Of a DNA stretch of 9,421 nucleotides, positions 1 to 6,519 are shown in pieces. The stretch's first letter is position 1. Each line of letters begins with the position of its first letter. The stretch comes from Thermodesulfobacteriota bacterium (GTDB lineage Bacteria > Desulfobacterota > RBG-13-43-22): positions 1 through 9,421 of the forward strand of contig JALOOY010000025.1 in the NCBI GenBank assembly GCA_025454185.1, read 5' to 3'. Below the pieces are notes generated by a model. It was given only the letters and a program-made list of their open reading frames with translations. It was not told the DNA's origin and made no database searches. The translations under genes and the position numbers were made by a program.

Positions 1-898
1 AGGTCTTTCCGGTATAGACCCCTCCGGGCCCGATGGCCGGCACGGCCTCGAAATGGCGGGGAACCTCCCAATAGAGGTTGATATCGGTAAAGATGGCCTG
101 CCCGCCCCGGGCCACCGCCTGCTGGGAAAATTCGAAAATCAGCATCTGGGCCAGTTGCCTGATCTCCCGATCCGACAGGCCTTCCAGGTAGGGGGCGAAA
201 AAGAGGTTGACGGCATCCCAGCCGATGGCCCCGGCGAAATGGCACTGCAGGGCCGCGGCGAACTTGACCATGTGGGCCAGCAGCACCTCCGGGTGTTTGG
301 CCGGCTTGGCCATGGAAAGGGCCTTGGGCAGGTTCAGGCCGAATTTCTTAATGTATTCCAGGGACTGGCCGGAACAGTAGGGGCGATCCACGAACCCCAG
401 GTCATGGAGATGGAGATCGCCGCGCATGTGGGCATCGCCCACTTCCGGCGAAAAGACGGAGAGCAGGGCGTATTCCTTCTTGATCCCTTCGGCCAGGGTC
501 AGGTTGGTGGCCTCGGGGCCGTGGGGAACGTTGGCGTTTTCCTTGTTGGGGTGGACGATCAACTGGTCCACGTCATACCAGGGCACGCCCAGTCGGGTGT
601 GGCGGCGCCGCGGTTTTTCCAGACCGCGCTCGATGAGTTTGGCGTTGACCAGTTCCCGGATCAGCGGGGCCGTGACCATCTTGATCCGGGAGGTGCGGAT
701 CATCTCCTCCACGTCGCGGCTGATGGCCTCCGCCGTATCCTCGTCCACCAGCGTCTCCCGGACCAGGGCCGCCACAATGCGCCGGCGGTCCCAGGAAATC
801 AGGTCTTCGTCCGAAGTGCGGACAAACAGGGCCAGATCCGTGGTTTCTTGCGGGGCGGGATCGGCCGACTCACGGGAAAATTCAATGACAGCGCCCAT
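1..898 (-). CDS. nrdD: Anaerobic (class III) ribonucleoside-triphosphate reductase, N-terminal part; runs off the left edge
   Basis: Reduces ribonucleoside triphosphates to deoxyribonucleotides in the cytoplasm without oxygen, using a glycyl radical installed by the activase NrdG. Only the first 299 codons are in the window; the family is usually 600-800 residues, so the catalytic barrel and C-terminal glycyl-radical loop lie outside. Residues about 25-93 form a divergent ATP-cone (WDRRRIVAALVRET, then TAPLIRELVNAKLIERG), the allosteric nucleotide-binding module. The core then begins with strongly family-like stretches: NVPHGPEATNLTLAEGIKKE (123-142), GDLHLHDLGFVDRPYCSGQS (160-179) and RGGQAIFTDINLYWEVP near the edge. 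C175 sits where class III enzymes carry the first active-site cysteine; that equivalence is inferred. The ATG at 896-898 is supported by AAAGGA about seven bases upstream. It is transcribed divergently from the MBL-fold gene. nrdG is not visible and may lie further left. Confidence 0.93.
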   Translation of the reverse strand, partial: MGAVIEFSRESADPAPQETTDLALFVRTSDEDLISWDRRRIVAALVRETLVDEDTAEAISRDVEEMIRTSRIKMVTAPLIRELVNAKLIERGLEKPRRRHTRLGVPWYDVDQLIVHPNKENANVPHGPEATNLTLAEGIKKEYALLSVFSPEVGDAHMRGDLHLHDLGFVDRPYCSGQSLEYIKKFGLNLPKALSMAKPAKHPEVLLAHMVKFAAALQCHFAGAIGWDAVNLFFAPYLEGLSDREIRQLAQMLIFEFSQQAVARGGQAIFTDINLYWEVPRHFEAVPAIGPGGVYTGKT

Positions 899-1011
899 AG
901 CGTTTCCTTTTGTGGAGAAATGTTGTCCTTGGCAGTTCTCTGCGTCTTGGCGAAAAATATATCTTTAAATATGACCAACGATTTAAGCGAGACGACCTCT
1001 TCGGGAAATTA

Positions 1012-1058
1012 ATCCTTTATATGGGGGATGACAGAGGTTAAAACACAAGATATGGTAT
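1012..1058 (-). promoter_or_regulatory. Tandem NrdR-like boxes upstream of nrdD
   Basis: NrdR, the ATP-cone repressor of bacterial ribonucleotide reductase genes, binds pairs of palindromic 16-bp boxes with consensus acaCwAtATaTwGtgt, usually 31-32 bp apart start to start. ACACAAGATATGGTAT at 1043-1058 matches by my count at 13 of 16 positions. The sequence at 1012-1027 is weaker (10 of 16) but starts exactly 31 bp away. The strong box lies between the candidate -10 and -35 and the weak one around the start site, which fits repression. Confidence 0.55.
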
Positions 1059-1063
1059 GTCAA
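1035..1063 (-). promoter_or_regulatory. Candidate sigma-70 promoter of nrdD
   Basis: On the minus strand a perfect -35 TTGACA (1058-1063) is followed after 17 bases by TAACCT (1035-1040), a weak -10 matching TATAAT at three of six positions. Transcription would start near 1028, leaving about 130 bases of leader before the nrdD ATG. The -10 is poor, so the assignment rests mainly on the -35, the spacing and the overlap with NrdR-like boxes. Confidence 0.5.
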
Positions 1064-1072
1064 GGGAAAAAA

Positions 1073-1121
1073 TAAAGGCCGGGACCTTTAGCTTCAACCG
1101 CTTAATAAAGCGGGATTTTTA
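1073..1121. other. Two small hairpins in the nrdD/MBL intergenic region, terminator-like on opposite strands
   Basis: TAAAGG (1073-1078) and CCTTTA (1085-1090) form a 6-bp stem that is followed on the minus strand by six T. CCGCTT (1098-1103) and AAGCGG (1108-1113) form a 6-bp stem with an AATA loop, followed on the plus strand by GATTTTT. Both resemble weak intrinsic terminators, but no gene ends here on either strand. They may insulate the divergent promoters or belong to a folded leader; I do not recognise a riboswitch. Confidence 0.3.
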
Positions 1122-1129
1122 GCCGATAG
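1103..1129 (+). promoter_or_regulatory. Possible sigma-28 (FliA-type) promoter before the MBL-fold gene
   Basis: GCCGATAG at 1122-1129 matches the FliA -10 consensus GCCGATAA at seven of eight positions. The expected -35 (TAAAGTTT, 11 bases upstream) is represented only by TAATAAAG at 1103-1110, a poor match. Transcription would start near 1137, 47 bases before the ATG. A motility sigma factor for this gene would be unexpected, so confidence is low. Confidence 0.2.
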
Positions 1130-1183
1130 GATGCTAATATTCCCCGGCTGCCACGGAAAGGCGGCCCTACACGCGAGGAGACC

Positions 1184-2323
1184 ATGAAAGGACCGAACCC
1201 GACCCGTCTTATTCTTAAACTGCTGTTTTTAAATATTATTATAGGTTCGTTGCTCCTGCTCCCCGCCTGCGGGGCCCGGACCGGCTTCTCCCCCGAACAG
1301 GCGCCCCCCCTCTCGGATCACTTCGACGGCCAACGTTTTTTCAATCCGGGCTCACTTTCACCCACGGGAGAGGGACCGAAACGGGGCGTACTGGGCTGGG
1401 TCTGGCACTGGCTGGCCGGCAATGACTGGCCCGATTGGCCGGACATTGAAGAACTCCCTCCCGGCCCGCCGCCGCCGGCCCGAGTGGCCCCAGGGGAGCT
1501 GCGGATTACCTACGTGGGTCATTCCACTTTCCTGATTCAGATGGATGGAATCAATATCCTGACCGACCCCATCTGGTCGGAGCGCTGCAGTCCTTTTTCC
1601 TGGGCCGGTCCGCAGCGATTCACCCGGCCGGGGCTCCGGCTGGAAGACCTGCCGGCCATCGATGCCGTGCTCCTTTCCCATAACCACTACGATCACCTGG
1701 ACCAGCCCACCCTGGCCCGACTGGCCCAAAGGGGTGTTACACGTAGTCTGGTACCGCTCGGCAACCGGGAACTGGTCTGCGAAGCCGGCCTCACCACGGT
1801 GGACGAACTGGACTGGTGGCAGTCGGTCCGTCTGTCTCCCCACGTCACCACCACCCTGGTCCCCTCGCAGCACTTTTCCTCCCGGACCCTCTGGGACCGC
1901 AACCGGGCCCTCTGGGGCGGTTTTGTCATTTCCGGGCCTGCGGGGAATGTCTATTTCTCCGGCGACTCCGGCTACGGCCCCCATTTCCGGGAAATCGCCG
2001 ACCGTTTTGCGCCCATCCGGGCGGCTATTCTGCCCATCGCGCCTTTCCAGCCGAAATCCAACAATAGTGGCGGAACTTCCGGGAACCGCCTCCGGGTTCA
2101 CATGGGCCCCGGGGAGGCCGTTCAGGCCCATCTGGACCTGAAGGCGAAGGTCAGCCTCGCCGCCCACTTCCAGGTTTTTCAGCTCGGGCCGGACGGCTTC
2201 GACGATTGCGTGCAGGTCCTGGGAGAAGCCTTGAAGGAAAAAAACCTCAATCCCGTTGATTTCCAGGCCTTAAAACCCGGCGAGACCTGGAATTCAGTAA
2301 CTAACTCAAAAACTAACCGCTGA
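1184..2323 (+). CDS. Metallo-beta-lactamase-fold lipoprotein, NAPE-PLD/UlaG-like hydrolase family
   Basis: A predicted zinc hydrolase anchored outside the cytoplasmic membrane. Residues 8-27 are a hydrophobic signal ending in a lipobox (LLPA before C29), so C29 is the likely lipidated residue. A proline-rich linker (about 91-103, ELPPGPPPPA) leads to the MBL domain: GHSTFLI (112-118), ILTDP (125-129), metal motif HNHYDH (H166, H168, D170, H171), SQHFSSRTLWDRNRALWGGF (228-247; H230), GDSGYGPHF (260-268; D261) and AAHFQVF (326-332; H328). These are hallmarks of the family containing N-acyl-phosphatidylethanolamine phospholipase D and bacterial relatives; the true substrate cannot be read from sequence. 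The segment after LPIAPFQP (284-290) carries a Ser/Asn/Gly-rich stretch before RVHMGPGEAV, where relatives usually have an aromatic RWF-type motif. GAGGAG five bases before the ATG fixes the start. It appears monocistronic. Confidence 0.85.
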   Translation: MKGPNPTRLILKLLFLNIIIGSLLLLPACGARTGFSPEQAPPLSDHFDGQRFFNPGSLSPTGEGPKRGVLGWVWHWLAGNDWPDWPDIEELPPGPPPPARVAPGELRITYVGHSTFLIQMDGINILTDPIWSERCSPFSWAGPQRFTRPGLRLEDLPAIDAVLLSHNHYDHLDQPTLARLAQRGVTRSLVPLGNRELVCEAGLTTVDELDWWQSVRLSPHVTTTLVPSQHFSSRTLWDRNRALWGGFVISGPAGNVYFSGDSGYGPHFREIADRFAPIRAAILPIAPFQPKSNNSGGTSGNRLRVHMGPGEAVQAHLDLKAKVSLAAHFQVFQLGPDGFDDCVQVLGEALKEKNLNPVDFQALKPGETWNSVTNSKTNR

Positions 2324-2344
2324 ATACTGACGGTCTCGCAAAAA

Positions 2345-2375
2345 GTCGTCACCCCGGCGAAGGCCGGGGTCCAGG
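2345..2375. repeat. REP-like palindromic element, half copy 1
   Basis: ACCCCGGC (2351-2358) and GCCGGGGT (2363-2370) form a perfect 8-bp inverted repeat around a GAAG loop, preceded by GTC and followed by CCAGG. It matches the left arm of the complete element at 3801-3883 and the half copy near 6183. It lies just past the MBL-fold gene and could also act as a 3' hairpin for that transcript. A PIN-domain fragment begins about 50 bases downstream. Confidence 0.7.
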
Positions 2376-2422
2376 GGGGAGGTGGGGGATTTTTTCTATA
2401 TCCGTCCCGGCGTCTTTGGAGA

Positions 2423-2560
2423 ATTTATGAGGAGGGCGGCCTGCACCACCGGGCCTTGGAACTATCCCGGCAACTCGGACAACCGGCGACTTACGACGCC
2501 CATTACCTGGCCTTGGCCATCATCCAGGATTGCCCGCTCTGGACGGGGGACAAAAGGAAA
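2423..2560 (+). pseudogene. C-terminal fragment of a VapC-like PIN-domain toxin (remnant 1)
   Basis: One frame reads IYEEGGLHHRALELSRQLGQ, then PATYDAHYLALAI, then CPLWTGDKR. This is the typical end of a VapC-type PIN ribonuclease: helix 'ALELSRQLG', the acidic 'ATYDAHYLALA' motif and the 'LWTGDKR' strand with the last aspartate. Everything upstream (start codon, N-terminal aspartate, central glutamate) is missing, no antitoxin precedes it, and the frame enters a REP-like element on the left. To the right the normal terminal residues are replaced by the terminator of the opposite gene, with no stop at a sensible place. It is read as a degraded toxin truncated at both ends. The assignment is from remembered family motifs. 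Confidence 0.6.
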
Positions 2561-2588
2561 GGGGGCCCGAAAGACTCTTCAGGCCCCC
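2551..2588 (-). terminator. Rho-independent terminator of the Spy/ZraP-like gene
   Basis: On the minus strand, starting 35 bases after the stop codon of the Spy-like gene, GGGGGCCTGAAG (2577-2588) pairs with TTTCGGGCCCCC (2561-2572) across a four-base loop. The stem has 12 pairs including two G-T wobbles and is followed by TTTCCTTTT. The plus strand has no T-tract after the stem, so the terminator works leftward. Confidence 0.8.
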
Positions 2589-2622
2589 CTGGGTGGGAGG
2601 GAGAGAGGAAAGAGCAGCTATA

Positions 2623-3207
2623 TTACAACCGGGCGCCGCCGGGACCGGGACCGTACCCGGGACCAGGACCGAAACCCTTGCCGGATCCGGGACCGGGACC
2701 GTAGCCGCCGCCGCAGGGACCGCGGCCGGGACCGCCCATCATTCGGCCTTTACCCCAGCCGTGGCCGCCGCCGAAGCCCATGCCCGGACCGGCCGTGCCA
2801 AGTTCCGCGGCTTGCTCCGGGGTAAGAAACTTGCGGGCTTCCAGCTTTGAGTCGGTCATCTTGGCCTGCATCTGATCCCGCAGGGCGTTCAATTCCTTCT
2901 GCTTGGCATTGATCTTGTCTTTATCCGGGTTGGGGTTGGTCCAGAGGGTCCGCAACTCCAGCCGCTTGGTCTGCATCTCGTTGCGCAGGGTGACCGTGTC
3001 TTTCCAGGTCTTTTCCCGCAATTCGTTCATCTTGGTTTTCTGCTCGGCCGTCAAATTCAGCCGATCAAAAGCACCGCCTCTAGGGCAATCCGGGTTGTTG
3101 CCCCAGCCCCGCCCCATCCCGGGACCAGCCGCTACGGCCAGGCCCGTCATGCTCAACAGGGCCGCTCCTACCATCCAGACTTTCGCCTTCTTCATTTCAC
3201 CTAACAT
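2623..3207 (-). CDS. Periplasmic Spy/ZraP-like LTxxQ protein with Gly/Pro-rich tail
   Basis: Probably a periplasmic chaperone or metal-stress protein of the Spy/CpxP/ZraP superfamily. The start at 3207 is chosen because AGGAGG (3216-3221) is eight bases upstream; the later ATG at 3195 would be 20 bases away. Residues 1-26 are a signal peptide (KKAK, hydrophobic core, AVA before A27). The mature part has two LTxxQ motifs, LTAEQ (52-56) and LTPEQ (128-132), bracketing a charged helical region (57-127), as in this family. From residue 140 to the end the chain is almost entirely Gly and Pro with YGPGPG and FGPGPG repeats plus H149, M156, M157 and C165, resembling metal-binding tails of ZraP-like proteins. 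The 194-residue length is near or slightly above the family norm. A sigma-54-like promoter upstream and a terminator downstream make it a single-gene unit, consistent with ZraSR-type control. Metal binding itself is inferred. Confidence 0.82.
   Translation of the reverse strand: MLGEMKKAKVWMVGAALLSMTGLAVAAGPGMGRGWGNNPDCPRGGAFDRLNLTAEQKTKMNELREKTWKDTVTLRNEMQTKRLELRTLWTNPNPDKDKINAKQKELNALRDQMQAKMTDSKLEARKFLTPEQAAELGTAGPGMGFGGGHGWGKGRMMGGPGRGPCGGGYGPGPGSGKGFGPGPGYGPGPGGARL
2641..2703. repeat. Direct repeats encoding the GPGPG tail
   Basis: GGGACCGGGACCGTA occurs at 2641-2655 and again at 2689-2703, 48 bp apart, with degenerate GGGACC units between them. On the coding (minus) strand these encode the YGPGPG repeats at the C-terminus of the Spy-like protein. 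Such internal repetition can expand or contract by slippage. Confidence 0.7.
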
Positions 3208-3262
3208 GTCATGGTCCTCCTTTTATTTGAATTTTTTGTTGTCAGGTCTTGTCACTGTATTT

Positions 3263-3279
3263 ATCAAGGATCGTGCCAA
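3263..3279 (-). promoter_or_regulatory. Candidate sigma-54 promoter of the Spy/ZraP-like gene
   Basis: The minus strand reads TTGGCACGATCCTTGAT, matching the sigma-54 consensus TGGCAC-N5-TTGC except for A instead of C at the last position. Transcription should begin around 3252, about 45 bases before the start codon. Sigma-54 dependence is known for zraP in enterobacteria, where the two-component regulator ZraR activates it; that parallel supports the call but is inference here. Confidence 0.6.
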
Positions 3280-3354
3280 AGTGACTTTTTAATCTTAACC
3301 ATTTAAAATCATTTATTATTTTAGAGCAAAGCACCGATGGAGGCCCCGTTCTAC

Positions 3355-3372
3355 TTCGACAATTTCGTCGAA
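3355..3372. promoter_or_regulatory. Dyad TTCGAC-N6-GTCGAA, possible activator site
   Basis: A perfect 6-bp inverted repeat about 80-95 bp upstream of the sigma-54-like promoter, a usual distance for enhancer-binding proteins. The sequence ACTTCGACAA (3353-3362) recurs in the second dyad near 3475. The bound regulator is unknown. Confidence 0.45.
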
Positions 3373-3448
3373 CCGAAGCCGCCCCGGCCGGAGTCCGAAG
3401 AAGAGCCTTGGCCTTCAGGAAACTATTTATTTATAAAAATCAATCGAT

Positions 3449-3454
3449 TATAAT
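3449..3454 (+). promoter_or_regulatory. Consensus -10 (TATAAT) before the small membrane protein
   Basis: A perfect TATAAT in an AT-rich stretch, with no good -35 at 16-18 bases upstream (TTTATT at 3426-3431). Transcription from it would start near 3461, directly in front of the dyad at 3465-3484, which would then sit in an operator position. Confidence 0.35.
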
Positions 3455-3464
3455 AAGGAAAAAA

Positions 3465-3484
3465 TTGTCGAGGGACTTCGACAA
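3465..3484. promoter_or_regulatory. Dyad TTGTCGA-N6-TCGACAA, second possible regulator site
   Basis: A perfect 7-bp inverted repeat sharing ACTTCGACAA (3475-3484) with the dyad at 3355-3372. It lies about 190 bp upstream of the sigma-54-like promoter on one side and 22 bp before the small membrane protein start on the other. It could be a distal enhancer site for the leftward gene, an operator for the rightward gene, or both. Confidence 0.45.
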
Positions 3485-3506
3485 ATAAAGCCAAGGGCCG
3501 CATCCC

Positions 3507-3704
3507 ATGAGCAAGACCTCCGCCATCGTTCAAATAATCATTATTCTGTTTCTGGTAGGCCTGAGCACGTTTTATTTTTTTAAGGGGAACTTCGAGGTCG
3601 GCCTCTCGGTCCTGCCGCTGCTCATGTTGTATTATGTCTTCGTTACGGCCCGCCGGAAGCGGGCCGAATCCCGGAACGAGGCTGACAACCCGGGATCGAA
3701 ATGA
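3507..3704 (+). CDS. Small hypothetical membrane protein, two predicted helices
   Basis: I do not recognise a family. The 65-residue product has a short polar start (MSKTSA), a hydrophobic helix at about 7-25 (IVQIIIILFLVGLSTFYFF), a short loop with Lys/Asn/Glu, a second hydrophobic segment at about 31-47 (GLSVLPLLMLYYVFVTA), then a basic segment RRKR and a polar tail. By the positive-inside rule the C-terminal tail is likely cytoplasmic. AAGGG about nine bases before the ATG is a modest ribosome binding site. It is transcribed divergently from the Spy-like gene, and the two share an intergenic region with paired dyads, which could mean shared envelope-stress control. GC-rich coding with a clear hydrophobic pattern supports a real gene, but no homology supports it here. 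Confidence 0.6.
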   Translation: MSKTSAIVQIIIILFLVGLSTFYFFKGNFEVGLSVLPLLMLYYVFVTARRKRAESRNEADNPGSK

Positions 3705-3800
3705 TCACAGAATAAGTGGTTATATTTGCGAAATGGGCCACTAAGCTTTTCCGGCGCATAAAACAATTTTTTGAGGAAAAAGTTGGTTTTCCGTACGGTC

Positions 3801-3883
3801 TGTCATCCCGGCGTAGGCCGGGATCCAGGGTAGTTGGACGCTTTGAACTGCCCTGGATGCTGGATCAAGTCCAGCATGACGGG
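3801..3883. repeat. REP-like element, complete bipartite copy
   Basis: The left arm TGTCATCCCGGC-GTAG-GCCGGGATCCAGGG contains an 8-bp stem (3805-3812 with 3817-3824). The right arm contains the stem ATGCTGGA (3857-3864) with TCCAGCAT (3870-3877). The arms mirror each other: CCAGGG near 3826 pairs with CCCTGG at 3851-3856, and outer GTCAT pairs with ATGAC. The whole folds as a cruciform of about 80 bp. Elements of this look are dispersed in many deltaproteobacterial genomes (from memory). It lies between the small membrane protein gene and glgX and encodes nothing. Confidence 0.75.
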
Positions 3884-3988
3884 TAGGCAGCGCCACTCTT
3901 ATTAACAAAAGAGCACCCCGCTCCAGGCCTTATCCTTACGTTGACGCCTATGCGCCGGCGGCCGGATCCCGCCAAGGGGAAAATAGTA

Positions 3989-4019
3989 TTCACTGCGTCC
4001 TCCGTGCCTCTGCGGTGAA
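3989..4019. repeat. Dispersed intergenic repeat of the 'CTGCGT...CTCTGCGGTGAA' type
   Basis: The stretch runs from TTCACTGCGTCC to CTCTGCGGTGAA and has TTCAC/GTGAA ends. It resembles a widespread intergenic repeat seen beside genes in many environmental bacterial genomes. Related fragments occur near 930-950 (TCTCTGCGTCTTGGCG) and 6424-6440 (ATCACGAAGACACCAAG). A GTG inside it opens the glgX frame early, but that start is rejected. The family assignment is from memory and its function is unknown. Confidence 0.4.
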
Positions 4020-4068
4020 TAAAATCTTAAAAAGTTTAAAGTGTACTGATAATCGAAGGATACTCCCA

Positions 4069-6147
<2,079 letters not shown>

Positions 6148-6182
6148 TGTTTCGCTGCGCCATTATGGTAAAAAATTTTTTT

Positions 6183-6205
6183 GTCATCCCGGCGAAAGCC
6201 CGGGA
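6183..6205. repeat. REP-like palindromic element, half copy 3
   Basis: GTCATCCCGGC-GAAA-GCCCGGGA repeats the left arm of the element at 3801-3883, with one extra C in the right stem. It sits 35 bases after the glgX stop, directly behind an A6T7 tract (6170-6182), and abuts a PIN-toxin fragment on its right. It may also stabilise the 3' end of the glgX transcript. Confidence 0.65.
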
Positions 6206-6397
6206 GGGAAAAAAAGCCTGGGCCACCTGCGGGACCTGCTCCAGACCGAAGTGCTGCTCACCTCAGCGCACATCACCGATGTCTACCTGTTGGGGTTGGC
6301 GTTCCACAAGGGCGGCCGGCTGGCTACACTGGATAAGCGCTTGCCGCTGCAGGCCATGCGGAACGGTGACCAAGCCCTGGAACTGATCCCGCACTGA
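6206..6397 (+). pseudogene. C-terminal fragment of a PIN-domain toxin (remnant 2)
   Basis: The frame ending at TGA 6395-6397 reads AWGHLRDLLQTEVLL, then SAHITDVYLLGLAFHKGG, then RLATLDKRLPLQAM and ALELIPH. This matches the last half of VapC/PIN ribonucleases: the 'HLRDLL' helix, the 'ITDVYLLGLA' motif with a catalytic aspartate (here at 6278-6280), and the 'RLATLDKRL' strand with the last acidic residue. The natural stop is preserved, but the N-terminal half (first Asp, central Glu) and start codon are absent; the frame runs into the REP-like half element at 6183-6205. About 62 codons of an expected 130-145 remain. I read it as a toxin decapitated at the repeat. It is a different PIN subtype from the fragment near 2423 and from the intact vapC. 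Confidence 0.65.
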
Positions 6398-6467
6398 CGG
6401 TCTTAACGGTTCCTGGTGAGGCGATCACGAAGACACCAAGATTTTGCTCAAGATGCGGAGAGTACCG

Positions 6468-6496
6468 TTGAGCCAAGACGTTGGTCCTGGTATTTT
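6468..6496 (+). promoter_or_regulatory. Candidate sigma-70 promoter of the AI-2E-family gene
   Basis: TTGAGC (6468-6473) and TATTTT (6491-6496) are separated by 17 bases; each matches its consensus hexamer at four positions. Initiation near 6503 would give a short leader carrying AAGGAG (6509-6514) before the ATG at 6520. Confidence 0.4.
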
Positions 6497-6519
6497 CGGC
6501 GTTCCGCGAAGGAGATGCC

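Noticed and set aside
53..1012. Long open frame on the plus strand (about 319 codons)
   Set aside because: It lies opposite nrdD, whose minus-strand frame has unmistakable class III reductase motifs; the plus-strand product is a GC-rich mirror frame without domains.
1074..1160. Possible c-di-GMP or other riboswitch before the MBL gene
   Set aside because: The conserved core motifs of the classes I know (for example GGGACGCAAAG for GEMM) are absent.
2382..2850. Overlapping plus-strand frames of 80-150 codons across the gap and the Spy-like tail
   Set aside because: They are Arg/Gly/Asp-rich shadows of the Gly/Pro-rich tail on the opposite strand; only the short PIN-like segment is meaningful.
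4015..4068. Upstream GTG start extending glgX by 18 codons
   Set aside because: It lies in a dispersed repeat, has no ribosome binding site and adds residues without family similarity; the ATG at 4069 has AAGGA at good spacing.
6170..6182. A6T7 tract after glgX as an intrinsic terminator
   Set aside because: No GC-rich stem precedes it; the palindrome that follows belongs to the REP-like element and has no T-tract after it.
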